Shown: positions 7,134 through 15,498 of the stretch, piece after piece | How the letters are laid out: every line of letters begins with the position of its first letter | Position numbering within the stretch: the first letter of the stretch is position 1 | Assembly: GCA_963546405.1 (NCBI GenBank) | Contig: CAUUNL010000012.1 | Coordinates: 1 to 31,334 of the forward strand | Origin: Abiotrophia defectiva_A | GTDB lineage: Bacteria > Bacillota > Bacilli > Lactobacillales > Aerococcaceae | Direction of reading: 5' to 3' | Length of the DNA stretch: 31,334 bases | The notes under the pieces: model-generated | The model's input: only the letters and a program-made list of their open reading frames with translations | Told to the model about the DNA's origin: nothing | The model's database searches: none | Position numbers and translations under genes: made by a program

Positions 7134-7976
7134 ATGAATGGAATTATTGAATTAGTGAAGGTAATCATCCTTGGGATTGTTGAGGGGATTACCGAATGGC
7201 TACCGATTTCTTCGACTGGCCATATGCGTTTAGTGGATGCTTTTATGCCACTACAACTAGACAAAGCCTTTACGGATATGTTCTTTGTGGTCATTCAGCT
7301 GGGGGCTATCTTGGCAGTGATGGTGGTCTTCTTCCACAAACTTAATCCACTGTCACCAAGCAAGTCAGCAGCAGAAAAGAAAAATACCTGGGTTTTATGG
7401 TCTAAGGTGATTGTGGCAACTATGCCAGCCTTTGTTCTGGGTTTCCTCTTAGATGACTTAATGGACCAATACTTCGACAAGCCATGGGTCTATGCTATTA
7501 CTTTTACCGTCTACGGTTTAGCCTTTATCTGGGTGGAATCCGGCAAGCGTAAAGCTAAAGCGAGCCGTATCAATAGCTTAGAAGCCATTAGCTATAAAGA
7601 TGCTGCCCTCATGGGGCTATGGCAGTGCTTGGCCTTGGTGCCAGGGACTTCTCGTTCTGGAGCTACTATTATCGGGGCGCTCTTAATGGGAACCAAACGC
7701 TATGTAGCGACTGAATTCTCCTTCTTCATGAGTATCCCAGTCATGTTTGGTGCAAGTTTCCTCAAGTTAGTGAAGTTTGGCTTCCACTATACAGCGGCTG
7801 AGGCGACTTATCTAATCTTAGGGATGTTGATTGCCTTCGGGGTATCACTCTTAGTCATTAACTTCCTCTTGGGTTATATCAAGAAACACGACTTCAAAGT
7901 CTTCGGTTACTATCGCGTAGCCTTGGGGATTTTAGTAGCAGTGCTCTACTTCTTAGGGGTATTTAAAGGCAAATAA
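7134..7976 (+). CDS. uppP: Undecaprenyl-diphosphate phosphatase (BacA/UppP)
   Basis: A 280-aa polytopic membrane protein that converts undecaprenyl diphosphate to the monophosphate carrier used for peptidoglycan and wall polymers; extra copies give bacitracin tolerance in known cases. Both signature blocks are present: EGITEWLPISSTGH at residues 17-30 (catalytic Glu and His30) and VPGTSRSGAT at 169-178 (Arg174). About seven to eight hydrophobic segments are spread along the chain, as expected. GAAAGGA lies upstream of the ATG. It is monocistronic. With glmS and mvaA/mvaS in the same window it contributes to envelope precursor supply. Confidence 0.97.
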   Translation: MNGIIELVKVIILGIVEGITEWLPISSTGHMRLVDAFMPLQLDKAFTDMFFVVIQLGAILAVMVVFFHKLNPLSPSKSAAEKKNTWVLWSKVIVATMPAFVLGFLLDDLMDQYFDKPWVYAITFTVYGLAFIWVESGKRKAKASRINSLEAISYKDAALMGLWQCLALVPGTSRSGATIIGALLMGTKRYVATEFSFFMSIPVMFGASFLKLVKFGFHYTAAEATYLILGMLIAFGVSLLVINFLLGYIKKHDFKVFGYYRVALGILVAVLYFLGVFKGK

Positions 7977-8015
7977 AAAATGTCTGGGACCTATCAAGGG
8001 TTCCAGACATTTTTT
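7975..8015. terminator. Bidirectional terminator between uppP and the lactonase gene
   Basis: AAAAAATGTCTGG and CCAGACATTTTTT form a long stem with T-runs on both strands, suited to the convergent gene pair. Confidence 0.9.
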
Positions 8016-8025
8016 ATTATCAAAG

Positions 8026-9051
8026 TTAGATAGGATAGATACAGACGCATTCAGGCGCCTGGGTCTCTGCCTCGATGAAGCAGACAAGTCCACTGTCGGT
8101 ATCGCGACTGAAGACAGCGATATGGTCACTGTCTTGGTGGGGCACAAGGAGGTAAGTCTGGTCTTGGCTTAGAACGAAGTCACGTGGAATCTGTCCGCCG
8201 CTGGCAATTTCTTGAATTTTTAGAGGCTGTTGAGGGTCGGCCAGAGAAAAGACGCAGATGACATCGTGGAAGCGGCTGGTAGTATAGAGAAAACGACCGT
8301 CCTGGCTGATGCGGATGGCGGCACTTGCGGCAGATTCTAAATATTCAGGATCCAGAAGGGCTTGCTCATGGACCAAGCTAAGTTGACCTCTTGAATCAAG
8401 GGCTAGGGTTAGGAGGCTATTGGCTAGCTCGCCAATGACATATACTAGATTTTGACTAGGATGAAAGACTAGGTGACGAGGACCAGTTCCTGGTGGACAA
8501 GTAAAGGTCTGAACCAAGCTGAGGGCACCAGAGCTAGGGGTGACGTCATAGACATAAAGTTTGTCACTGCCCAAATCACAGACATAGAGTAGGTCGCCCT
8601 CAGGATTTAGGCCCACAAAATGGATATGGGCACTGGCTTGATTAGGGTGGACGCTAGAGCCCGAATGTTCATGACGCTCGAAAGGACTTAAGACAGCTTG
8701 GTCATAATGGTAGCTATCAACGGAACCTTCATGGTAATTAGCAACATAGACGGTTTGACTAGCTTCATGGACTGCTAGATGGCAACCAGGGATTTTGGTA
8801 TTGAGTAGGCGACTGACCTCCTGCCAGTCCTTACCATGGTGTCTAAAGGCTACCAAGCCACTTTCTTCCTGACCGCGGTGAAGGGCGAAAAGGGTGCCAC
8901 TTTCTTTGGCATAGGCTAGAAAAGTAGGTTGATTGAGTTTGGCAATCAGCTGTGGCTCGCTAAAATGGCCAGTAACAGGGTCAAAGTCAAGGCTGGAAAT
9001 TCCTTGGTTGCGCCCCTTAGTGTAGCCACCTAGGATATAGGTTTCCGTCAT
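8026..9051 (-). CDS. pgl: Lactonase family protein (6-phosphogluconolactonase, YkgB/Pgl beta-propeller type)
   Basis: A 341-aa cytosolic protein with repeated blade patterns of a seven-bladed propeller: YILGGYTKGRNQGI at the N-terminus, YVANYHEGSVDSY, HIHFVGLNPEGDLLYVCDLG, GTGPRHLVFHPSQNLVYV, and ISQDGRFLYTTSR. These match the family that hydrolyses 6-phosphogluconolactone in the oxidative pentose phosphate pathway (COG2706). The propeller type is unrelated to the DevB/NagB-like Pgl. No other pentose-phosphate gene is adjacent. GAAAGGA lies 10 nt before the ATG. Close relatives may act on other lactones, so the exact substrate is an inference. Confidence 0.88.
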   Translation of the reverse strand: MTETYILGGYTKGRNQGISSLDFDPVTGHFSEPQLIAKLNQPTFLAYAKESGTLFALHRGQEESGLVAFRHHGKDWQEVSRLLNTKIPGCHLAVHEASQTVYVANYHEGSVDSYHYDQAVLSPFERHEHSGSSVHPNQASAHIHFVGLNPEGDLLYVCDLGSDKLYVYDVTPSSGALSLVQTFTCPPGTGPRHLVFHPSQNLVYVIGELANSLLTLALDSRGQLSLVHEQALLDPEYLESAASAAIRISQDGRFLYTTSRFHDVICVFSLADPQQPLKIQEIASGGQIPRDFVLSQDQTYLLVPHQDSDHIAVFSRDTDSGLVCFIEAETQAPECVCIYPI

Positions 9052-9170
9052 AAAATCAGGTCCTTTCGCAAATGATTTGAGTTTTATAGCCTTGGCCGTG
9101 TATAAATCTAAGACAAGGCACCTATCCTTATGGTAGAATAAGATGACAGAAATTTCAAGGAGGGAGTTCT

Positions 9171-10376
9171 ATGCAAGAACACACGCCAAAACGCCAGTCG
9201 TCTTGGTTTACCCGTCAATTCCTAAATAGCCAGATGGTAGTCAGTCTCCTGATTCTACTCTTGGTCTTATTAATTATTTGGGTCTTTACTAGAATTACAC
9301 ATGTTTTCGCGCCAATTGGGGTGGTCATTGATGTGGCGGCTTTCCCAATTATTACCTCAGGGGTTCTCTATTACTTGCTTTATCCACTAGTAGATCGATT
9401 GGAAGCGCGGGGAATGAATCGCCAGTGGGCCATTTGGGCTATTTTTATTGGCTTAATTCTATTGTCAGCTTGGGGAATTGCCTCCCTTATTCCGACCCTA
9501 CAGACTCAGATTCTGAGCTTTGCTCGTAGTCTGCCTAAGTACTATGATGAAATCTACCATATGTTGTATCAGTCACCTTTTCTGACTGAGAATAAGGAAG
9601 TCACCCAACGTCTGCAGTCCTTCCTAGATGGTTTCGATTTCCGCAGTATGGCGGAGCAACTGAGTCGTTTCGCTTCTTCCACCTTCGGTAGTTTAGGATC
9701 CGTGGTAGGGGCAGTGACCTCCGTCATTATGGGGCTCTTGACCGTGCCAATTATTCTCTATTATCTCTTGGCAGATGGTCAGCGTTTGGGCGATTATATT
9801 CTGAAATTCGTGCCGACTAAGCATCGTCCTATGGCTTCCCGTATGATGTATCAGGGGCATTACCAAGTAGCCCAATATATTCGGGGGCAAATTATTGTGG
9901 CAATCTGTGTTGCCATTATGTTCTCTATTGGTTACAGTATCGTCGGGCTAGATTATGCCATTGCCCTTGGGGTCGTGTCTGGTTTCCTCAATATTATTCC
10001 CTTCCTAGGGTCCTTTATTGCAGTGATTCCAGCCTTTATCATTGCCTTGATTACCAGTCCTGTGATGGTCTTGAAAGTGGCCATTGTCATGATGGTCGAG
10101 CAAACCATCGAAGGACGTTTTATTGCCCCACAAGTTTTGGGTAATAACCTCAAGATTCATCCGGTGACCATTCTGATTGTTCTCTTATCTGCTGGTAAGG
10201 CCTTCGGTTTAGTCGGGGTCATCCTAGGGGTGCCAGGTTACGCCGTTATCAAGGTAATCGTGGGTGAGTTTTATGAATTATATCGTGAGCGTTCTGGGGC
10301 ATACGGTCCCAAAGAAGCTATCCAAGCTTCATCAGACCAAACTAGCCAAGAACTTGCTAGCAATGAAAGAAAGTAG
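9171..10376 (+). CDS. AI-2E family transporter (TqsA/YdbI-like membrane protein)
   Basis: A 401-aa protein with about eight hydrophobic segments: two near the N-terminus (MVVSLLILLLVLLIIWVF, then PIITSGVLYYLLYPLVDRLE), a central soluble stretch (about residues 110-170), and a C-terminal block with GLDYAIALGVVSGFLNIIPFLGSF, characteristic of the family. Members have been linked to export of autoinducer-2 or to sodium/proton exchange; the substrate cannot be read from sequence. The Lys/Glu-rich C-terminal tail ends 7 bp before the next gene, so the two are probably cotranscribed. AAGGAGGG lies 8 nt before the ATG. Confidence 0.9.
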   Translation: MQEHTPKRQSSWFTRQFLNSQMVVSLLILLLVLLIIWVFTRITHVFAPIGVVIDVAAFPIITSGVLYYLLYPLVDRLEARGMNRQWAIWAIFIGLILLSAWGIASLIPTLQTQILSFARSLPKYYDEIYHMLYQSPFLTENKEVTQRLQSFLDGFDFRSMAEQLSRFASSTFGSLGSVVGAVTSVIMGLLTVPIILYYLLADGQRLGDYILKFVPTKHRPMASRMMYQGHYQVAQYIRGQIIVAICVAIMFSIGYSIVGLDYAIALGVVSGFLNIIPFLGSFIAVIPAFIIALITSPVMVLKVAIVMMVEQTIEGRFIAPQVLGNNLKIHPVTILIVLLSAGKAFGLVGVILGVPGYAVIKVIVGEFYELYRERSGAYGPKEAIQASSDQTSQELASNERK

Positions 10377-10383
10377 TGATAGG

Positions 10384-11823
10384 ATGTCAGTAAAACAAGT
10401 ATTCAAACGTGTGACCCTATTGGGTCTAGCCCTAGCGACCGGCTTGAGCCAAGGTGCATTCTTAGTGAGTGCTCAGACTGAGTCGTCTTCCAGTGGCCAA
10501 GTCAAGATGGTAGACCCTGCCGAGTCTAGCTCTTCCTACCAAGAGGCGGATGCCTCGGTTAGTCGTGAGGCCTACAATCAATTAGAAGAATTGCTCAAGC
10601 AAAATAGTCAGGTAAAAATTAATCCCCAAGCCTTCTACCAAACAGATGATGATTTTAAGGCAGACCAACAGAACTTTGCCGTGACAGTGGATATGTTGCG
10701 CCTCTACACAGTTAATAGTTTTGCCAAAGAATTAGAGAATGAGTTCAACTTTGAAGAAGGTGGCGGGGGCCTAGTGGTCATGCACGTTTCTATCACCAAC
10801 AAAACCAAAGAAACCGTACATTATCCGGTTGAGGAGCTCAAGTTATCCTATAACGAGGCTAGCTTAGAAGTATCGCCAAGTTACCAACTCTACCCTGCAG
10901 AGGATGGCAACCTAGCTCAAACCTTATCTGACAATAAGGGGACCATTGATGCCGGTCAAACAGTGTCTGGCTACCTAGTCTTTGGTTTAAGTGCTAGTTC
11001 AGTCAAACGTGTTCAGGAAGATGGCTACTTCTATATCAAGGTAGTTTCTCCTAAGCGTAGCGAATCTGATATTACCGGGATTAGTGTTAATAGTTTAGGT
11101 GACGAGCAGTTACTTTATCTGCCAGCCAAGGATGAAGCGGCTAAATCGCTCAAAGAATCTGCCACTCATGTGCCCGATCGTCTAACCACAGAATACTGGG
11201 GGACTAAGAATGTCTTGGCTGACGATAAGCCTAAGCTTAAGGAAAGTGATGAAGGTATCGATGTGACGATTACGCGTTTGGAAGTCAGTGATTTCCAACC
11301 AAATAGCTACAACGAAGAATCCTTCCGTAACTTTAAATATGGGGCGGTAATTGTTTCCGTCGAATATGATGTGACCAACAAGTCCCAGAAGACACTCTTG
11401 CCAGTTGACGGCAATACAGTCTTAACCATTAATGGGGATCCGATTAATAGTGACTATGTCTTAACCAACCAAGTCTATGGTAAGGAACTGGCTCCGGGTC
11501 AAACCTACCATGTGATCAAGACTTTCGCCTTGGACAAGAGTCGCTACCAGGAACATTGGCAAGGTCATGACTATAGCCTAACCATTTCCGTTCCCGAAAA
11601 GAAACCAGTAGTGGATTCTGCTAGCTCAAGTCAAGAGGGCCAAGAAGGTCAAGCTGATCCAGAAACTCAAGACGCTCAAGGGCAAGGACAGGCAGCCAAC
11701 CCAGCGCCTGAAGTAACAACCTATAGTGTTACCTTTAATTTGGTGCCTAAGTTGATTCAGACGCTTAGCGAAGACCTGAAGCTTCAACCTGCTAATAGCT
11801 CAAGCAACAGTCAAAACCCATAG
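10384..11823 (+). CDS. Secreted protein with two DUF5067-like domains
   Basis: The open frame extends upstream into the transporter gene, but the start was set at MSVKQVFKRVTLLGLALATG (479 aa) because it gives a normal signal peptide: basic n-region, hydrophobic core and a cleavage site near VSAQ-TE. The ribosome site is weak (AAGTAGTGATAGG), suggesting coupling to the upstream gene. After a Ser-rich linker come two similar Ig-like segments (about residues 95-225 and 285-410), each with VVMHVSITNKT or VIVSVEYDVTNKS and a later DAGQTVSGYLVF or APGQTYHVIKTF pattern. This resembles DUF5067 domains of Lactobacillales exported proteins. There is no lipobox Cys and no LPxTG, so it is probably released or loosely wall-associated. 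Function unknown. Confidence 0.8.
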   Translation: MSVKQVFKRVTLLGLALATGLSQGAFLVSAQTESSSSGQVKMVDPAESSSSYQEADASVSREAYNQLEELLKQNSQVKINPQAFYQTDDDFKADQQNFAVTVDMLRLYTVNSFAKELENEFNFEEGGGGLVVMHVSITNKTKETVHYPVEELKLSYNEASLEVSPSYQLYPAEDGNLAQTLSDNKGTIDAGQTVSGYLVFGLSASSVKRVQEDGYFYIKVVSPKRSESDITGISVNSLGDEQLLYLPAKDEAAKSLKESATHVPDRLTTEYWGTKNVLADDKPKLKESDEGIDVTITRLEVSDFQPNSYNEESFRNFKYGAVIVSVEYDVTNKSQKTLLPVDGNTVLTINGDPINSDYVLTNQVYGKELAPGQTYHVIKTFALDKSRYQEHWQGHDYSLTISVPEKKPVVDSASSSQEGQEGQADPETQDAQGQGQAANPAPEVTTYSVTFNLVPKLIQTLSEDLKLQPANSSSNSQNP

Positions 11824-11831
11824 TAGAATAG

Positions 11832-11858
11832 GGCTGGGACCTAGGTCTCAGCCTTTTT
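11832..11858 (+). terminator. Terminator after the secreted protein gene
   Basis: GGCTGGGACC (11832-11841) pairs with GGTCTCAGCC (11844-11853, one G-T wobble), followed by TTTTT. Confidence 0.85.
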
Positions 11859-11900
11859 CTTATGGTTAGGATGGGTGGCCTGTTCTTTTTTTGTTTTTGC

Positions 11901-11928
11901 GTCAACCTAGAAGCGTTATCTGGTTGAC
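11901..11928 (+). promoter_or_regulatory. Candidate BirA (biotin repressor) operator
   Basis: A perfect inverted repeat, GTCAACC (11901-11907), 14 nt, GGTTGAC (11922-11928), matches the spacing and half-site type of BirA operators (TGTnAACC, about 14-15 nt, GGTTnACA). The right arm overlaps the bioY -35 box, so bound BirA-biotin would block RNA polymerase. Known family behaviour plus the downstream biotin transporter support the call. Confidence 0.82.
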
Positions 11929-11952
11929 ATTAAGGAGCGAATTACCTATACT
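11924..11952 (+). promoter_or_regulatory. bioY promoter
   Basis: Consensus TTGACA (11924-11929), exactly 17 bp, then TATACT (11947-11952). The -35 shares bases with the right arm of the BirA-type operator. Confidence 0.85.
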
Positions 11953-12007
11953 CAAAACATAGCTATTATTCTAGGGGCCCTAGCCCCAAATAAAGGAGTT
12001 TTTACTA

Positions 12008-12550
12008 ATGTTCAATGATTTTAAAGATGTGCGTGTTTTAACCCGCATGGCCTTAGGCTTGGCAGTCTTAATCGTCTGCTCCTATTTGTCCTTCCCCTTG
12101 TGGGGCTTCCCAGCACCTATTACCATGCAAACTTTTGCCCTCTGCTTGATTGGTTTGGTCTATAAACCTAAGCAAGCCTTGGCGATTATCTTACTCTACT
12201 TATTACTAGGTGCTGTCGGCTTACCGGTATTTGCTGGTGGTCGCGGTGGATTTGCTTCTTTTGTAGGGCCATCAGGGGGTTACCTCTTCTCCTTCCCAAT
12301 TGCCTATACCTTGCTCTCTGTCTTCAAGGGCAAGAAGCCAAGCTTTGTCTCCTACGCATTGCGGACCCTCATCATCACCGTTCCAATTGTAACGGTCATG
12401 GGGATTTGGGGCTTCGTTCAATTCGCGCATATGGATTTAACTAAAGCAGTGACGGTTGCTCTGACCTTTGTACCAGGTGACATCCTCAAAGCAGTTGTAT
12501 CAGGCTTCTTAGCAGATCGCCTGCAGGTGGTAACCCGCCATTTTAACTAA
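12008..12550 (+). CDS. bioY: Biotin transporter BioY (ECF S component)
   Basis: A 180-aa membrane protein with about six hydrophobic segments and the BioY signature AGGRGGFASFVGPSGGYLFSF at residues about 77-97; PAPITMQTFALCLIGL in the second segment is also typical. BioY is the biotin-binding S subunit; it normally works with the shared ECF module (EcfA1, EcfA2, EcfT), which is not encoded next door and must be elsewhere in the genome. AAAGGAG lies 8-9 nt before the ATG. It is a single-gene unit under a BirA-type operator, so it should be induced when biotin is scarce. No biotin synthesis gene is nearby, which fits an organism that imports biotin. Confidence 0.95.
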   Translation: MFNDFKDVRVLTRMALGLAVLIVCSYLSFPLWGFPAPITMQTFALCLIGLVYKPKQALAIILLYLLLGAVGLPVFAGGRGGFASFVGPSGGYLFSFPIAYTLLSVFKGKKPSFVSYALRTLIITVPIVTVMGIWGFVQFAHMDLTKAVTVALTFVPGDILKAVVSGFLADRLQVVTRHFN

Positions 12551-12559
12551 AGCTCTTCC

Positions 12560-12604
12560 AGCCCGGGAAACAAGTGATTGAACTTGGTTCCTGGGCTTTT
12601 TTTG
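12560..12604 (+). terminator. bioY terminator
   Basis: A long stem AGCCCGGGAA...CAAGT with ACTTG...TTCCTGGGCT (two small mismatches), followed by seven T. Confidence 0.88.
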
Positions 12605-12646
12605 GTTATAATAAATGAGAATGTGAGTAGGAAGGAAGCTCTATAT

Positions 12647-13810
12647 ATGACTAATTCTAGAAGTAGCTGGCCTCAAGCTATGGCGGCTTGGGATCAAGCT
12701 CGTGTCCAGGCCTTTCGTAAAGACCTTTTAGCCTGGTACGATAAAAATAAACGTGATTTGCCCTGGCGTAAGAGTCAGGATCCCTATGCCATCTGGGTCA
12801 GCGAGATTATGTTGCAACAAACCCAGGTGGCTACTGTTATTCCCTATTACCAACGTTTTATGGCGGCCTTGCCCACAGTGGCCGACTTGGCTCAAGCACC
12901 AGAAGAGACCCTGCTCAATCTCTGGCAGGGGCTGGGCTACTATAGCCGAGTCCGCAATATGCAGGCGGCTGCCCAACAAGTTATGGCTGACTTTGGCGGC
13001 CAGATGCCTGACCAAGTTGACAGCCTCTTAAGCCTCAAAGGGATTGGGCCCTATACGGCAGCAGCTATTGCCTCCATGGCCTTTGGTCGGGTGGCGCCGG
13101 CCCTAGATGGAAACCTCTTCCGGATTGTAGCCCGTCTCTTCCGACTTAAAGACGACATTGCCTTGCCTAAAAGCCGTAAGGTCTTTATGGAAATTCTAGA
13201 TATTTTGATTGATCCAGACCGGCCGGGAGATTTTAACCAGGCCATGATGGATTTGGGAGCCTGTGTCATGACACCAAGCAATCCCCGGCCAGACAATCAT
13301 CCCTTGGCGGCTTATGATGCTTCCTATCAAGTCGGAGATTCTGACCAATATCCAGTCAAAAGCAAAAAAGTTAAGCAAACCCGGCATGATTTGACCGCCT
13401 ACTTTCTTGTGGATAGCCAAGGCAATTGGCTCCTACGTCGTCATGGGGAGGCTGAGCTCTTGACGGGACTTTGGCACTTCCCAATGCTGGAACAAAGCAT
13501 GGTCTATGAAGAAGTGACGGCGGCCGAATTGACTGAGCCAGTCTTAGATTGGTTAAGGGAAGAGGCTCTGGTAGAGGGTGATAGCTCTATAAGTAGCCAA
13601 GTGGTCAGCCTAGCCCTGGGTCAGGTTAAACATGTCTTTAGCCACCGCATTTGGCAGGTGCAGTTGGTAGGTTTGCGGCTGGATACGACTAGTCCCCTCC
13701 AAGAAGGCTGGTGCTGGGTGGCGCCGGAGGACGTAGGCCAGCTACCCCTGTCTACCTTGCAAGAGAAACTCATGCAGGTCCTAGTTCATGAAAGGGAGGC
13801 CGTCCGATGA
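12647..13810 (+). CDS. mutY: Adenine DNA glycosylase MutY lacking the Fe-S cluster cysteines
   Basis: A 387-aa enzyme that removes adenine mispaired with 8-oxoguanine in base excision repair. Visible elements are the catalytic Glu53 in SEIMLQQTQV, the helix-hairpin-helix LKGIGPYTAAAIASMAFG (about residues 130-147), catalytic Asp154 in LDGNLFRIVARL, and a C-terminal NUDIX-like 8-oxoG-sensing domain with LLRRHGEAELLTGLWHFPM and VFSHRIWQ. The region that normally carries the four [4Fe-4S] cysteines after MDLGA reads MDLGACVMTPSNPRPDNHPL; aligned with E. coli, the positions are Met208, Pro215, His218 and Asp224. Cluster-less MutY proteins are known from some anaerobes and lactic acid bacteria. 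The start follows GAAGGAAG; the longer frame from 12578 runs into the bioY terminator. Its stop overlaps the next start (ATGA), so it is coupled to the ABC exporter genes. Confidence 0.93.
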   Translation: MTNSRSSWPQAMAAWDQARVQAFRKDLLAWYDKNKRDLPWRKSQDPYAIWVSEIMLQQTQVATVIPYYQRFMAALPTVADLAQAPEETLLNLWQGLGYYSRVRNMQAAAQQVMADFGGQMPDQVDSLLSLKGIGPYTAAAIASMAFGRVAPALDGNLFRIVARLFRLKDDIALPKSRKVFMEILDILIDPDRPGDFNQAMMDLGACVMTPSNPRPDNHPLAAYDASYQVGDSDQYPVKSKKVKQTRHDLTAYFLVDSQGNWLLRRHGEAELLTGLWHFPMLEQSMVYEEVTAAELTEPVLDWLREEALVEGDSSISSQVVSLALGQVKHVFSHRIWQVQLVGLRLDTTSPLQEGWCWVAPEDVGQLPLSTLQEKLMQVLVHEREAVR

Positions 13811-15498
13811 AATCCTTATGGTCTTTTTTTAAGGGCTACCGTGGGGTCGCCCTTTTGGGGCCCTTGCTCAAGCTAGCGGAAGCCCTACTCGAATTAGCCG
13901 TTCCCTTGGTAGTGGCGCAAATTATTGACCGCATCTTGACGGGTGACGGTGCTATTTGGGGCTCCATTGCCTTGCTGTTGGGCTTGGCCCTGGCGGGTGT
14001 CCTCATGGCCATTACGGCCCAGTATTTTTCAGCCAAGGCGGCTATTGGCTATACCCGGCAATTGACCCAGGCCCTCTATCAAAAGATTAGTCGCCTATCC
14101 GAGTCGCAACGTCAGACTATAGGGGAATCCAGCTTGATTACGCGAGTGACCAATGACAGCTATCAAGTGCAGACGGGGCTTAATATCTTCTTCCGTCTCT
14201 TCTTGCGGTCACCTTTTATTGTCTTCGGGGCGGCCTATATGGCCTGGCAACTCAATGCCCAGTTGGCCAGCTATCTCTTAGTCATGATTCTGGTTCTATA
14301 TCTGATTTTGGCGGTCTTAATGGGGCTGACAGCGCCTGGCTATGTCAAGATTCGACAAGCCACTGACCGGGTTGTCCAAGTTACCCAAGAAGGCATGGCA
14401 GGCTATCGGGTTATCCGGAGTTTTAATCAGGTAGATGGCTATCTGACTACCTATAACCAGGTTAATCAAAACTTGCTTGGCCATCAATTAAAGACCGGCT
14501 TCCTGGCAGCTCTTACTAATCCCTTGACTTACCTAGTAGTCAATGTCACCACAGTCTTAGTCCTCTGGCAGGGGGATTGGGCTCTGGGCCAGGGTCTCCT
14601 TGCTAAGGGGGCGCTGGTGGCTCTGGTCAACTATCTGACCTTGATTCTAGGTGAATTGATTAAAACCACCATTGTCCTAGGTAACCTCAACAAGGCCTGG
14701 ATTAGTGCTCAGAGAATTCAAGCAGTCCTGGCTATTCCAGAAGAGGACCCAGGCCAGAAAACAAGTAGCCAAGTGACGCGAGACACTTCCGATTCGACCT
14801 GGCAGGCGCAGAATCTGTCCTACACCTATCCAGGTAGTCCCATGCCGACCATTAAGCAGGTTAGCTTGCAACTTCAAGAAGGTCAATGGCTGGGCCTGAC
14901 CGGGGTAACCGGGGCAGGTAAGACTAGTCTAATCAAACTCCTACTGGGTATCTTACCGGCTGACCAGGGTAGCCTAGTGGGGCCAGATGCTGAAGATTTA
15001 GCCTGGGTGCCTCAACAAGCCCAACTCTTCAAAGGGACCATTCGCTCCAATCTGCTCTTGGCCCAAGACCGGGCCAGTGACCAGGACTTATGGCAGGCCT
15101 TGGCCCTGGCTCAAGCAGACGACTTTGTTGCCGAAAAGGGCGGACTGGATGCCCAAGTCACGGCTTTTGGCCGTAATTTCTCGGGTGGCCAACGGCAAAG
15201 ACTGACCATGGCCCGAGCCTTGCTCAAGGCCAAAAAAGGTCTAATTCTAGATGATGCGACTTCAGCCCTAGACTATGCCACCGAAAGTCGCCTCCTGTCT
15301 GGCCTAAAGGCAGCGCGACCTGACCTCATGGTCATTATGATTTCGCAGCGCTTGAATGCCTTGCGTTTTGCTGATGACATCTTGGTTTTAGAAGATGGCC
15401 AAGCTACAGGATATGGGCCGGCTCAGGATCTGGCCCAATCCAATCCTTATTACCGGACCCTAGTCCAGACCCAAAGCCAGGGGGGTGACCGCCAATGA
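13807..15498 (+). CDS. Heterodimeric ABC exporter subunit, degenerate-site half (LmrC/BmrC-like)
   Basis: A 563-aa half-transporter: six-helix membrane domain (about residues 1-310), then a nucleotide-binding domain. Walker A is GVTGAGKTS (Lys372), the Q-loop is VPQQAQLF, the signature is canonical SGGQ (459-462), and Walker B is LILDDATSALD, in which the catalytic Glu is replaced by Asp483; the H-loop His is Gln514 (ISQRL). This is the pattern of the LmrC/BmrC-type partner, which supplies a good signature but a poor hydrolysis site. The partner gene follows with a 4-bp overlap. Such pairs export drugs, peptides or lipids; the substrate here is unknown. The start overlaps the mutY stop by 4 bp. 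Confidence 0.93.
   Translation: MKSLWSFFKGYRGVALLGPLLKLAEALLELAVPLVVAQIIDRILTGDGAIWGSIALLLGLALAGVLMAITAQYFSAKAAIGYTRQLTQALYQKISRLSESQRQTIGESSLITRVTNDSYQVQTGLNIFFRLFLRSPFIVFGAAYMAWQLNAQLASYLLVMILVLYLILAVLMGLTAPGYVKIRQATDRVVQVTQEGMAGYRVIRSFNQVDGYLTTYNQVNQNLLGHQLKTGFLAALTNPLTYLVVNVTTVLVLWQGDWALGQGLLAKGALVALVNYLTLILGELIKTTIVLGNLNKAWISAQRIQAVLAIPEEDPGQKTSSQVTRDTSDSTWQAQNLSYTYPGSPMPTIKQVSLQLQEGQWLGLTGVTGAGKTSLIKLLLGILPADQGSLVGPDAEDLAWVPQQAQLFKGTIRSNLLLAQDRASDQDLWQALALAQADDFVAEKGGLDAQVTAFGRNFSGGQRQRLTMARALLKAKKGLILDDATSALDYATESRLLSGLKAARPDLMVIMISQRLNALRFADDILVLEDGQATGYGPAQDLAQSNPYYRTLVQTQSQGGDRQ

Noticed and set aside
10264..10383. Longer N-terminus for the secreted protein, overlapping the transporter gene
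   Set aside because: It would bury the signal peptide about 40 residues inside; the start at 10384 gives a normal export signal.
12578..12646. Longer N-terminus for MutY
   Set aside because: It begins inside the bioY terminator hairpin and lacks a ribosome site; the ATG at 12647 fits family length.
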